A stretch of 64,000 nucleotides of DNA, from positions 7,240,001-7,304,000 of the forward strand of contig JBBDHG010000061.1 in NCBI GenBank assembly GCA_037951165.1, given 5' to 3'. The position numbers were made by a program, and so were the translations under genes. The stretch is from Lophius americanus. Its lineage: Eukaryota; Chordata; Actinopteri; Lophiiformes; Lophiidae. The notes beneath the pieces were generated by a model. That model was given only the letters and a program-made list of their open reading frames with translations. It was not told the DNA's origin and ran no database searches. Positions 27,300 through 39,858 of this stretch are shown here, in pieces (the stretch's first letter is position 1; each line of letters opens with the position of its first letter).

Positions 27300-27735
27300 T
27301 CAGAATTACCTAAGTTGATAATGTCAACAATATCAGTCATGAGCAGGTTGGATATGTAGCAAGTGGATATTTTTTCCCCCAAGTTGCTGTGCTGGAAGCA
27401 GGAAAAATAGGCATGATTAAGGATCTAAATGATGTACTCAATGGTCAAAGTTTGGCTACTAGACAGCTGGTTCAGAGCCTTTAAGAATTGCAGAACTTTT
27501 TGGAGAATCCTGGTTTTCAGTGGTTAGTACTGACCATAATGGTCCAAGGAAGGACAATTGGTAGCTGAAGACACATTGATGAACATTGAATAAAAATGGT
27601 AGCCCACGTTGTAAGGTAATGCAGAAGACCTACTGTAATATTTTATTTTAGAGAAGTAAATCTTGATTCTGTAGAAAGATGTCAGAACACGGTGCATTGC
27701 AGAGCCGTTTGTTTTAAAAAAGGACCTGCATAATG
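27300..27735 (+). mobile_element. Second Tc1/mariner fragment of the same family as the copy at 1.67 kb
   Basis: ctggaagcaggaaaaatagg followed by attaaggatcta corresponds to the transposase start region. The usual ATG is replaced by ATA, and IKDLNDVLNGQSLATRQL follows. Further on are gtggttagtactgacc, ggtccaaggaaggacaattg and gatgtcagaacacggtgcattg, which follow the family in order. The frame has stops and shifts, and neither terminal repeat is clearly intact. It is a truncated, inactive copy lying between two SINEs. Confidence 0.8.
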
Positions 27736-28095
27736 GTTTTAGTGTTTTGCTAATAATTGTGTGTCAATCATGATAAGTAGATGCTTTTTAACATTTTGAC
27801 CTTTCTATAAATTGTATGTTTTGTTGTTTCTATGGGAACAGGACTTTTAAGGTGAGCCTGATGGTGGTTATCTTATCTGAAGGAAAACTTGCAAATCATA
27901 GATTATTCCCTCACTAAACATTGCACATAAATTAACCCTAATAAGTAGTTGTGCATTTTGATTATTTATGTTATTTTGAATTCTTCCTCCTTTTGAGATT
28001 TGATTAATTTAGTTGAATTAATTGAATTTGATTTCCATTTAAATTTAAGAAATTTCAAACTTGCCTTAACTGTCACACTACCTAATATGTTTGCA

Positions 28096-28404
28096 CCAAC
28101 ATGGCGTAGCGCTTAGTACCGTTGTCTGTACTAAGAAGGCTCAAGCCTCCCCGTGTTTTGTGACGGCTCCTTCCAGGTTCCTTCCAGAGGCCAAAAACAT
28201 GAATATAGGTGAAATGTTGACTCTAAATTGCCTTTAGGAATGAATGTGAGCATGAATGTTTGTTTTTCTGTCGGTGTCAGCCCCGGGATGAACTGTTGGT
28301 TTCAAGGGTGTAACCAGCCTGTCCCTCAATAACAGCTGGGACAGATTCCCACCCCTCCGTGACCCTGCCAGGATAGGCAGTAAGAAAAAATGAATGGATG
28401 GATT
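28096..28404 (+). mobile_element. Fish SINE with 'ggatggat' tail
   Basis: A degenerate tRNA-like head (tggcgtagcgcttagtacc) is followed by the conserved body of a very abundant fish SINE: ccaaaaacatgaatatagg, gactctaaattgcc, gtgagcatgaatgtttgt, then aataacagctgggacag, cccctccgtgaccctgcc, aggataggcagtaag and the end aatgaatggatggat. The copy is diverged over its whole length. Sense orientation relative to msi2. Confidence 0.85.
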
Positions 28405-28859
28405 TATATCAAAAATAATTCTCCTGAGAATTTAAGCTACAGTTACAATTTAACCATTTCTCATGACGGTATTCCTTTTTTTTTCTCCGGCACTCCTTCT
28501 CACTGCCATACGTCACCTGCACTGTTAGAGTTCATGATGTTAACTGTATTAAACAGGGAGATTAACGTCCGAGGCTGTGGATCCCCAGTAATAGCAGATG
28601 GAAATGCTGATCAAAGGCCTATAACTATGCTGTGGGTGTCCAGACTGCCTCTGTCTGCTTTGTTGCTTTTAAGAAGATGTTGGTAGGAGGCTGAGACACA
28701 CACCGGCATTGCAGGTGCAGTCTGTCGACTTACTCCTGGGTGAACAAGAGAAAGTTTTATCATGCATAATTGGGGCAAGATAAGCAGTTCTCGAGGCTGA
28801 GGAGCGGTAGCTGCAGGTGTGTTTTGGCACCATTTTGCCATTAGTTAAATATGCAATAT

Positions 28860-29324
28860 CTATGCGTGTCTACAGTTTGTGCAGTCCAAAAAGTGACCGT
28901 GAACTCCACCGTCTGTGATACAGAGAGCAGAGGAGAATTGTTATAACCGCGACCATGTAGAGACAGAATTGACATGACGTCATGTAAATAAGATAAATAA
29001 CATTAGGGTATTTACTTTGTTTAATAAAGGGACAAGGTTGTTCTAAATGAAAGGTATCCTTGAATAAAAAGAATAAATAAAATAGAATAAAATGAACTTG
29101 ACCTTCAAGGGGGGGTTGTGGGGTGTCGTTTGATGGGAGGGGGTGTAATATAAAGATCTGCACGTACCACGTCCATCCTGGTGGGATTCATCGCCTTCAT
29201 GCTGTGTCTGAAAGGACACGTCTGACACTTCCTCCAGGTTGACCCACTTCTTTTCTCTGCGGGATTTGCACTGGTAGTCATACCTGCAGCAGGCTGCTCT
29301 TATTCGATGCACCATATAGCCCAT
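28860..29324 (-). CDS. Unidentified possible two-exon minus-strand gene (speculative)
   Basis: I do not recognise this product. On the minus strand an open frame starts at ATG 29324 (MGYMVHRIRAACCRYDYQCK) and runs through SRREKKWVNLEEVSDVSF to ESHQDG, then meets a donor gtacgtg at 29167. About 240 bp further a strong acceptor (ctctgctctctgtatcacag, AG at 28914-28913) opens a second segment, DGGVHGHFLDCTNCRHA, with a TAG at 28860-28862; the phases fit (1 to 1). It may instead begin at an internal acceptor (AG at 29285-29284), making the first exon 29283-29168 (116 nt). In favour: higher GC than the surroundings, fitting splice sites and a charged, Cys-containing sequence. Against: short length, no homology I can name, no promoter seen, and such a model can arise by chance. 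It lies antisense inside an msi2 intron. Confidence 0.2.
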
Positions 29325-29706
29325 AATATCAAAAGTGTTGTATTTACATGTTTATGGGTTTTGGTTATTAAAGGCACTGAAGCGTCTAAAATAATGATGG
29401 ATATATGTTTGTTGTCTAAAGGGGCATTATGTGTATTTTTGTAATTATCAGAATATATGAGGGGTTTTTAGCTGAAATGTAACAGTTGCTCGACAAGCAC
29501 ACCTTAACTAAGATTTTTCCTTTTCATCGAATGAAACGAGGAGAAGGATATATAAATGAGTTCTGACCATCGGAATATATCTTTGACGCTATTGGTTTGT
29601 TTTTACAAAACATTATTAGAATTTGAACCTAGGACTCACTAGGTATACAACATATTACGAATCAACTATATACTATACCTACTATTTATGATCTTTTGTC
29701 ATTAGT

Positions 29707-29716
29707 GGGGGGGGGG
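29707..29716 (+). repeat. G10 homopolymer
   Basis: Ten consecutive G about 40 bp before the longer G27 tract. Confidence 0.9.
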
Positions 29717-29755
29717 TTTGTTTCCCTGGTTACAGGTTGAATTTTGTCTCTTTCT

Positions 29756-29782
29756 GGGGGGGGGGGGGGGGGGGGGGGGGGG
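29756..29782 (+). repeat. G27 homopolymer
   Basis: Twenty-seven consecutive G on the + strand, i.e. the transcript-sense strand of msi2. Such runs are rare in vertebrate genomes because they are unstable and form G-quadruplexes. The exact length may also be affected by sequencing or assembly. Confidence 0.9.
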
Positions 29783-32700
29783 TTTATTTCAGATGTAAGT
29801 TTCTGGGGAGTAACTCAAAAACTGTTCAGGATTGTTACCCATTGAGTAGAGATGCATTTTGATATTATGGGCATTTTAAGAATTTTTTGGGTAATTTTAT
29901 TTTTTCTTTCTTATTAATTTTAATAATATTACTATTCTATGATTACAATCGTTTCTTAGAATTGTGCTTTCTTTTAGATCTGTTTCTGCCTTACAATGAC
30001 CTAGAAAGGTTTGGAATGCTGGATTGCTTTATTTTCACTGACAATAGATATTTGCTTGACAATTGCTCTCTTGTGTTGATAGTCGTATATTTAACTGCGG
30101 ACCTAGGGGAGTTAACATGTTGTCGCTGTAAAGATTAATTCATCCTTAAAACTGCTGATGTAGATCCTACATTTTCACAAAAACAATTTAAAGCACGGCA
30201 GATAATAATACTCTTCCCTCCACAACTTCTACTTCCAGAAGCACACATCTTCTTACAAATCAAAGAAAAAAAATGTTCGACTTTTGAAATTAACACTAAG
30301 TCTATGTTTTTTTTTAAACCTCTCTGTGCATTTGAAAGTCATGTCAGACAAAAAAAGAAATGCGTAACAGAAATAAGAATTTAAACAAAATCTATACTGT
30401 TGGTTAACATGTTAGTGAATCCAGTGAAGATTCAAAAAGCAGCCAAATTAGCCTACAATTTTTCAAGCCAAAGTCAGCTTTCTGCGTCAGTACACAGGCT
30501 TCTCCATTATGTACTTCTGCCTGGATCAGTCTTGTTTTTTTCAAGGTTTGGAGGGGCTGCAGTTTTGCAATGGAGGGTTACGAAGAATTGAGGCATCAGA
30601 ATCAGAGAGAAACAAGCCTTACTGATGATTGTCTGTCCGATGAGTTTCACACTAATAAGTGAGAACAGGGATTGAGCTCACCGCACAAGGAGAAAGTGTA
30701 GCCGAGAAGCCTTAGCCAGCAGCCACACAACACCTATTATCAACCGTCCTCACAGACTTCCACGTGTTTCCATTTGCAGGGCACTGTTTAAGCTGGGGGA
30801 ACGTTCTTCAGTATGAGTGTGTTGTCACCTTCCTCCTTGTGTCTTTCACTTCTGACAGTCTTTAATAGTCTGGTGGAGGTCACCCTCCTGCCATGTGTGG
30901 ATAGTTGGGAGCATGGCTATAACTACCAATGAAATCTGGACCTTTTTTTTTCTTACAAGAGGCCTATTAAAACTGCACTATGATTCTGCAATGATATTGA
31001 TCAATGCGTAATTTCTTGTGTGTATGTGTGTGGTAGTGATTGTACTGCTGGGGCTGGAAATGATCTTATCCTCAAATCTCCGTTCAAAATGATTTTGGTG
31101 ATACAGGTAACTAACATGGTTTACCAGTGGACGGCTGGAAGTTTAACACCAATCTTACTAAGATACCTTCTGGATGAATTATCTATAGATTGTTAGGTAA
31201 CATCAATTCCATCGGTCTAATATCAGACTGTAGTGCTAAAGTACTACAGAAGTAGTAGTGTAGTCCAAAAGTATTAACAGTGATATTATCACATGAATAA
31301 CAACAGGAACAGACAGATATTACAGGATTGAGAGAATCAGAGCTCATCTTTGGGAGAAAAAGTGACATAGAACATGAGGCCAGCCTCTAAGCCAGACTTT
31401 TTACCCAGTTAGTCTGACTTATTTTCACTTTATTCAGTTCCACAAAGAAAGTTCAACATAGATTAAGTGCTTTAGTATCCACAATCAGTCCAAAAATAGG
31501 GGGAAAGTTAAGTTAAATAAACCACTAAAAATAATATTAAATAAATAATATAGAATGTATGAATACAAATATGCGTGTTACACATACACATACAAACATG
31601 TGTGGTTGACTTGCCTGTCAATATTCAACTTTTATGGTTGTATGCAGTTAGTGTTGTGTTCCATATTCGGTATGAGTAGCCTGTGAATATCAATATAAAA
31701 TCTGACCTATATTGAATACATTACTGGCAACTGCATTTAAATGTGATTAGATTAGATTTGTTCAGGTCTTCATCATGTCCTGTGTCATTTTTCAGTTTTA
31801 TTGACAAAATAAATTGCTAATCAATTCATTATTATGAATAGAGAATCTGCAGGCTATTAAAATGTATCTAAGATTTAATGAAGTAGTATCAATATTCTTA
31901 TTTATTGTTTTTAGTTGGGAACAATATTTAAAGACTGAAGACTGACACAGGACATGTGGTCAGAAGAAGATGAAGATGAAGTATCCTCAGGGTGGATGTT
32001 AAGCCTAAGCCCTTCTAAGGTATCACTCTAAGTCTGCAGGACTCACAGGTCTACTTTTAAGCTGTGAGGTACAGCACATGAGGCATTACGTGAGCTTTAT
32101 TTTCTACACGCATATCAGTGAATCAACAATCGTTGCTGGTTTTATTTCTGAACTTATTGATGACATCTTTTTTACGATGCTCCATATAGTTCATATGTTT
32201 CCAACCACTCTGCTCAGTGCTATGAACATCACTCCTCTCTATAAACCACTGCTGTTTGTTCGGGGGAACTGAGAATGCTCAGTAGCTTGAAGATAGCATG
32301 ACCTGAACTTGACTAGAATTAGTTGGGCTCTATGAATTTGGATTTATCTTAATTGAAGCCCTTTTTCCTCAACTCATTTGTTAGATTAATTCAAGTCAGA
32401 CGTTCAGAAGAGGTTCCCAGTAGCTGGGATGCCTCCAGACATAGAGGGATTGCATTGGCTATTGGTCAAAAGGAAACATCTCTGGTAAATACTTCTCTAA
32501 GCATTGCTTGTTTGAACCATGCAAATCACCATGCACATATATTAATGTTAATTAATGCCTTCGCGGTAACTATACATCCTGATTAAATAGTTTAAATTGT
32601 ACATTTCAGATTTCTTGTGATTATTTTAACTTCATCTGAATTTCCAAAATGAAGTGTGGATTATTCACTGAAATATTTAACCTGTTTTTCGTGCATTACT

Positions 32701-34267
32701 GCTTTATAGATATTTTGTTTTATTTTGTAGGTATTTTTGTCCGGTTCTTCACTTTAAATGTCCTATAACGCACATATATAGACCAGGGAAATCAAAAATC
32801 GTCAGGGGACATGCCCCCTATTCCCCTCCTAGGAAGCTTTGATCATTGTAGCTCTAAAACTCGCGTACGGCCATAGTTGGGAGAGAAGAGTCGCTATACA
32901 TGAGGACAATTTTACTCCGTCGACATCCGGCAGAAGGACGGAGAAATGCATCTGTTGGTTATTTTTGTGACCTCTCATTGTCTGCAAAATAGAATATCAG
33001 AGCAAAGGACTGCACAGTAATGGTGGGGCCAGAGGTTTGGTCAGTCCAAACAGAGTTTACTAGGAGTGAGAAAAATAGGGATGGTTTTTGTGTGTAATTT
33101 TTCTTGTATATGTCTTCAGGTGTGCAGTTACAGCAAAAGGTTATGTTTGTGTTTTTTCGCAAATATGATAGTCTTGGGTGAAAGGGCCTTGTTGGTGGCA
33201 TCTGTGGTGATGTGGCTCAGCCGTGACCCCAGTGGATATAATGGTGCAGAGGAAAATCTCCTGACAGTTGATGGAGGAGCTGCCTGTAGCAGCAGGAAGG
33301 AGTGGGGCGACAGGGGCCATGTGCGTTAACCTCCTTCCTTGTCACTTTTTTATGCCCCCCCACTCCATCCCCACATCTATACATATTTCCTCCATCTCCG
33401 ACTCCACCCCCTCTACCTAGACTCCTCCGTGACAAATTACTCCTGGCGGTTGATTTGTTGGTTGTCAAAAGTGGCAAGAAGGCAGGGTGAGCAGGAGAAG
33501 AGGGTTGAGCTCCCCACCCCCGTTCCGCCTGCTGTCATCCCTTTGTCGCCCCCCACCCCACACATTTGTCGCCACAGACTCAGTGTTGAGATGCAAAAAC
33601 AGAAATTGATATTCTGTCCTTTAGGATCTCATCAGATTAGATGTTGTCCATGTGTAATCAGTTCACACATTAGCTCCTTATCCTTGGTGAGCCTTGTGAA
33701 TTCTAACTTGTGTGAGTGCAAGGAGTGAGGTTTATGATTTATGCAGCAGGGGAGGAGCAGGAAAGAAAAATGTGGGTTAGAAATATAGTCTTTATGACAG
33801 TACCACTGTTTGTGGCAGGCGGCAGCTCTTAAGAAAGAATACAGTTTCCATCGGGATAATCTGATAAATGAGAATAGGCTTCTCAGCAGACTATCATAAT
33901 GTAGTGCACCTTATTTTACACCTCTGCATGGGTGTAAATATGAAGACAATTAAGATGCTAAATATTCACCAAACAATAGGCATAGAGAACAGGTGGCTAA
34001 TATATATGCCTAAGTGTGTGTGATATATTTAGTTTACTGGTTTGTTGTGATCAGTGTGGTTAACTGCTTATGTAAGAGCTGACAAAATGGGAATCGGTGT
34101 ATGGAGCAAATTAGAAACTTCATAAATGAAGGTATTAAATCACATTGATTGGAAAATCTTAATAATCTAATAATGGCTTTAGGCCGTCCTACTCATTGAT
34201 TCACAACATGGTGTGCAGTGACCAAACTCCGCAGGAGATATTAAAGGTTTAACTTCATCGCTGTAAA

Positions 34268-34350
34268 TTAGAGCTGCAAAATTTGCTGATTAGTCAATTG
34301 TATCGATCAACAGGAAATTCTAAGGCAGCTTTTTAAAGCGATGAGCATTT
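34268..34350. repeat. Fragment of a short abundant fish repeat ('agagctgcaa...gattagtc')
   Basis: agagctgcaaaatttgctg, attagtcaattgtatcg and atcaacaggaaattc resemble the common fish repeat built on agctgcaacgattagtcgat. The copy is diverged and only about 80 bp remain. The class of the element is not clear from the sequence. Confidence 0.45.
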
Positions 34351-34442
34351 ATGATGATGATAATGATTTAGCATTTAATGATTTAGCATGATTTAGCACT
34401 TTCAGATTTGATCCAAATGTAAAGTGCATTATAAATTAAATG

Positions 34443-34461
34443 TATTATTATTATTATTATT
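34443..34461 (+). repeat. (ATT)n microsatellite
   Basis: Six uninterrupted ATT units directly after the word taaatgt. Confidence 0.9.
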
Positions 34462-35708
34462 CAAGGATTTTCCACAGTCAAACAGTACTCGGTTTCAGCT
34501 TCCCCCGTTTCTCTTGTTCTCTGCTTTTTATCTCCTATTTTTTTTTAGGATTTGTTAGAGAAAACTATTGATTGTTTGAGAAAATGGTGCACAGATAGTT
34601 ATAGATCTCGCATGAATGGATTAACAAAACTTCCCACTAATGTCAAAGCTCTTGTTTTTAGACCCAATATATGATGGTAAATATATGCACATGTGTAACT
34701 TCCCCTCCAGTCGTTGACCTTGAGATTTAGCCTGTGAGATGAACACATGCATTTGGATTAACCTGTATGAATAGGTCAGCATTTATCATTGTTCACTTCA
34801 GTCAACAATAGTATTTTAGTGTATAAGTCCAATTTCACATCCAGTCAGAGAATGTTTTTATTGGATCATCTGAGGTCCCATGATAATAAATTGATGGCTG
34901 TGTGTGTTAGTGAGATGGCGTGTTGTCTGTAGTGACAGCTGCTGAAGCTCAATCTGAGGTGATTTCACTTCTTTGTCGTGTGTTTGCCTTTTTGAAAAGA
35001 AACTCATCTCCTTTCATTCCCACTTGCTGGTTTATTCACTAACTGTTTCTCTTTTGTGCAGTTTCCTCTTTTGCAAAAGCAATAGAATATCAGTTTCCCT
35101 TTCAACCCCGGCTGTACAGACGCTAGATTGCTTTGTGTAATGCCATTAAAACACAGAGGAGAACATTGCAATCCACTTGTGTTCAAAAGTCTGAAACCAT
35201 CATGTTTCTCTGTCTTGTGTTAAAAGAGGGGTTAAGCTTTTATCCTACAATATGACAGGAAAATCTCACTGTCAACGAGGCATTTATCGTAAGGCCTGCA
35301 TTAACATAAAACGAGGGCTTGTTATACAGTGAGATTTGAATGAAAAGAACACAAAATGCACTTAATGAAATTCAGATGCCGGGCCCTAGCTCTCTGAATC
35401 TCATCAAATGAGCTTTGTGCTGTTTTTCCGTCTTCTCTTTGTAAAAGAGGTCCTCGAGTGCCCTTAATAATGTGGCAGATTTCATCATATGCCGGATTTA
35501 AAGAGGACAATGTCTGTCTTGTTCACTTGTTCTCTTTCATGCCCAACCCAACAGATGTACTCGCATAGTTTCGGGGATGTGGATGCCGATAATATTCCAT
35601 TTTTTTGGTGGATTTTCTTTTAGTCACAGGGGTTTTTTTTAAGGTTCCCCACTAACTCAATCTCTCCCCCTTTCTCTCCCCCTCCCTTCTCTCTTTCTCT
35701 CTGCATAG

Positions 35709-35791
35709 GATTTGGTTTCATAACTTTTGAGAGTGAAGACATCGTAGAGAAAGTCTGTGAAATTCATTTTCATGAAATCAATAACAAAATG
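35709..35791 (+). CDS. msi2: Musashi-2-type RNA-binding protein, internal exon: second half of RRM2
   Basis: This 83-nt internal exon enters in phase 1 (first two bases GA complete a Gly codon) and leaves in phase 0 after ATG. It translates as GFGFITFESEDIVEKV... ending in HEINNKM. GFGFITF is the RNP1 motif on beta3 of an RRM, where aromatic side chains stack on RNA; the rest is helix alpha2 up to beta4. In human MSI2 numbering (from memory) this is about residues 152-179. The acceptor AG at 35707-35708 follows about 45 nt of almost pure pyrimidine and the donor is gtaagt, so both sites are strong. Musashi proteins bind UAG-containing motifs, mainly in 3' UTRs, and control translation and stability in stem and progenitor cells. 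FESEDIVEKV alone also fits MSI1; the next exons decide for MSI2. Whether this is teleost msi2a or msi2b is not resolved. Confidence 0.96.
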
Positions 35792-38700
35792 GTAAGTCCA
35801 CTCTCTTTTTTTCAATTCCAGGTGGGCGTTGGAAGTATTAATATTTGATTTCTACTTTTCCCCTAGTATTGTGTGGGTGTGTTCATGTTCATATGCATAA
35901 ACCAACACACACACACAAAGATATACACACTGTGGGTGTCAGGGATGGGAAAGCAGTGGTGTGTACTGCCCACAGTCCGTGAAATTATGTGGCTGAGTTG
36001 TGGCTGTCAGGCTGAGGGACAGGATAGTGAAGCCAGTCTCTGTCTTCCTGAAACCCTGACCACACACACACACATACACAAACACAGCTGGTTACGTCCA
36101 AGGATGCAAGCAACAGGGAAGCTTGCGTCAGAGTTCATTAGTCAGGGATTAACACATTTCATAGAGCTAGATTGATGCTTTTTTCATTTACATGAGTCCT
36201 ATGATCATCTTAGAGGGATCTACAGAGTTCATTAAGAGTGTTCTGTCACTGATGGTAATTGACAGAAACTTGTGTAGCCAGTGTGACATTAGTCCCTCCT
36301 TCAGCCAGTTCCACACTACAGTCCTTATGAGAGACCCTGCATCATTTGAACGTTTCTGTTGGCTGTGATTGACTGGGGGGAATACTTCGTTCAGTCAGGC
36401 TCCTTCTCCTTGACTCTCTCCAAGCCTTCGCCTCTGACTGACTGGCTGTCTGACTGACATGACCAGTGTAGTAGAACAATGTTCAACAGGGAACAGCCCA
36501 GGTCACATATGACCCCAGTATACATTCCTCAATGTCTCTGTACAGCATCACAGCCGACGTTCAGGACCAAAAAAGCAAGTGTGTGTGAAAAAAATAACAT
36601 TATGTGCAGATAAGATATTCTGTCACAATCAGATGTCTCAGGTCCTTCGACACGTGGACATGGTACTCAATGAACACACAAGCATTACACATCCACATCA
36701 AGCATGAATGCAACTGCCAAATGGCTGCCAATGCTGTCAATTCCTAATTTCAGTCACTAGATACGACCTATATCTGCCTAATCTGCCATGCTAAGTTAGG
36801 TATAATTCACTTTGTTTACCAACAAATGTAGCATCACATCTTAAGAGAACATTTCTACATCGCGAGTATCATATTTGATGCATCTCTCCAACTTTTATTG
36901 CGTAAAACAAATACCCGCCAGTTCACATCTAATTTCTATTTTCTGTTTATGTAATATTTTACATTTTTCTATATATATTATACTATATTTTATAAAACAA
37001 GTTGCATCGACTCTTTTCAATACATATTATAAAATGAAATGTCTCAGAATCCTAAGTGAATTATTTAAAATCTAGTTTAAACTTCCTGTCCACATTAGAC
37101 TTTAAATTTAAATTGTGTAATTATAGTGTGACTATAATGTGCACAACTTAAAGAGCCTCACTAATGTTTGTGCTGTAAAAGAAAAATTATATACATAGTA
37201 AAGAACAGCAAAAACCGGCTGTTATCTTCAAAATTAGAAACACAATAAAAGCAGACTTGCCAACTTTTACACATGTTGCTATCAAACTATGCTGGTACAA
37301 ATGATCAATTGACATTAAGTATAAGAAAGCTGGTGATTGGTGGTGACTTATAACCCATTGCTTGTTTAATGAGCATAGATATTTAGAAAAGTGTTACTTC
37401 AGTCTGCTCCTACTGCAGCCCCTTAACTACCTATAACAGCACATTAGCTTTTAACTTACAAAATGTTAAACAGAACTAAACAAAAAAAAAAAAACTTTTC
37501 GTTCTGCATTTAGCTGGACAGCACAGAATATAGTTACGTTTAAAAAATTAAAAAATAAAAATATTCTAATCTCGATTCAAATGTATGACTTTTTTTAAAT
37601 AACTTTACAAAAATTTATCATGTCTCATTTCCAAATTTCATTCCCACGTAGGCCATGGTACGAAGAAGAACCGGAGAGATTTTTGGGAAGATCTGTTGTA
37701 TATTTCCAACAACTTGGGGAAGCTTTATCTCTCACAGTTTTCTGCCATAATGTCTCGACTGTTGGTCCCATTTGGTCCAAATTTGGTGCATACGAATTGA
37801 CTCAATGAGATCTATCGTGTTAATATCATTTTACCTATATCTGAATCTAAAAGTTCATCTTTTACTCAGCTTTTTTACAAAAAATACAGTGGAAATAACT
37901 TTATATTTAATTCAAGGGTTCAATCAGTTGGATGCTGAATACAATATTCAATATTCAAAATAAATTTCAAGCCCCGGAGACATTTTGAAGGACATTTTAT
38001 CAAAAGAGTGAAGAATTTTTATTTTTATTCTCTCATCAAACCTTACTCTGATGTGTCATCCAGCAATCTAGGTTTACATCTGACTTGAAGATGTGTCATA
38101 GTCATTACAGCTGCTTTATTTTTACCGATATTGAGTCAGCCTTTCTACTGAAGACCTATTTAAGAATTAAATTAAAACTAAGCCCTTTTGGCCGCAAGTC
38201 CAAAGTTTGACAATAGATATCTATAAATTGTTTGTGGCGCGTACTTCACAGGGTGTGGCCTGAAAATTTCCAAAGACCGCATTAGCAGTATTCCTATCCT
38301 GTATCTATTTACTTTTTAAAGAATATGACACATTTGGAAACCACCTGAGAATCCCAGAGACCGCTACAGAAAATATGTGGATTATTGAGGGGATACAGGG
38401 GGAAAGGGCAGATCAAGGGTCAGTTTTCAGACGCTTTTGTCACCTTTAAAAGGGTCCCTGTTGGTCACACCTACTGAACAATACATTTCATATGATGCAG
38501 AGAAAGTAAGTTCCTTTAGATCTTCTACAACGTGCTGACATCTTTGGATGTAGCTAAAGATAAAATAATATGGAGTGTGTTAAAAGCATTTTTCAAAGGG
38601 ACATTTAGTTTCTACCTTAGTCGCATACAGTAGAGAACTGGTTATGCACTGTATGAAGCTCTAACACAGGAAATAAAAAATGCCTCCTGCCTCCATCCTT

Positions 38701-39667
38701 ATGAAGTACTCTACAGAAATAGACACCATCCATCCGGCCTGCGATTGCTATCTAAGATGGTTCTTGAATAATTGATGCAGACAGAAATTCCACCCCACTT
38801 GGGAGGGATGTGGATGTGCAGTGCACCCCACCTTTTCTGTTCCCGATCTCTTGAGGAATCTGGCAGTGTAGTGGGTCAGTGCCCACTCAGATGTGAGTGA
38901 CTGGACCTCCTAGTGACTTGGTCAATCACCCTGTGTTAAGGTGCCACTGAGACCCCACTCTCAGCAGCACCTCGTACCTGTCGGTATGAGCTCTGCCTCA
39001 TGTATAAATAAAAAATAGGGTTCTGCATAGCAAGAAGTGCTCAACCTGCCCCACCAGCTGCACTGACTTTAACATTGATCTCACCTCTGTAGAAAAATAC
39101 ACTCCTCTAAAGCAGGATATGATAAAAGAGTGGATTATCCTGTGCAGGATTTCAGAAAGATCCTTTGGCAAGAGCAGGATATAACCTTCTATTAAAATCA
39201 GTAAATATTTTGGAGTAGAAGTCAATGACAAAAGTTGGCTGGAGAGTATTTGACACCCTTTGGCTTACATGTATAGGATTGCTGTATAAGACTGCCTAGG
39301 CAAAGGTTTTGAATTCCAGTTGCTAAGACAGGAGTCCCTTTATCAGTCCCTAACGTGCAGTTATGCATGCACAGCTAATTCATAATAATACCTATGAAAT
39401 ATTGGCTGTGATGAGCAAGCAGTGTGCCATTAATATGGACTCATATTGGTTCTAGTAAAGTGCTTCAAGGTAATGTTCTTTATGTGTCATTTTTAATATT
39501 CAGCAGTAGCGAATGATCACAACAGGAGGGAGGAATTATCAGTTAGTCGTCAATTTCTCACTGTGTATTCCTGACATGACCAACCAATTACTGTGCTGAG
39601 GAGGAGAGTAAGCTCCTGCTCTCCAGTCACCGAGGAGAAGACTAATGAAGGCCTTCACACCTGAGCC

Positions 39668-39671
<4 letters not shown>

Positions 39672-39748
<77 letters not shown>
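39672..39748. repeat. (TA)n microsatellite, 77 bp
   Basis: A perfect, uninterrupted alternation of A and T. It lies about 110 bp from a perfect 34-bp palindrome and next to a Tc1-type remnant, a family that inserts at TA dinucleotides. It is self-complementary and can extrude as a cruciform. Confidence 0.98.
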
Positions 39749-39749
<1 letters not shown>

Positions 39750-39858
39750 CTAAATAAAGCAATGGTTTCTTTTAATAATAATAATATTCTAAATATGTTT
39801 ATTTGAAAAAATGAATAAAATTAAAATTTATTTTCAAAGACCGTTAAACAGTTTGCTT

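Larger units (their letters stand above)
1..35708 (+). other. Part of the long msi2 intron before the RNP1-containing exon
   Basis: The first exon seen begins in the middle of RRM2, so everything upstream should be intron of the same + strand gene. I searched for the preceding Musashi exons (RRM1; the start of RRM2 with a KIFVGG-like RNP2; the short exon ending NRHRG) and saw none, so the intron probably starts before position 1. Apart from the repeats listed separately, I see no supported gene in 2.2-15.8, 16.5-22.7 and 30-35.7 kb. These stretches are AT-rich sequence with short chance open frames, GT/CA-rich patches (7.8, 20.7, 31.0 kb) and pyrimidine-rich patches (5.3-5.7, 33.3-33.5 kb). 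The final 60 bases before 35708 are the polypyrimidine tract of the acceptor. Confidence 0.8.

Noticed and set aside
37620..37808. Frame containing SFPRRP, similar by eye to the Musashi AFPRRAQP segment
   Set aside because: Only a few residues agree, it is downstream of the RRM2 exon where that segment cannot belong, and the rest does not match.
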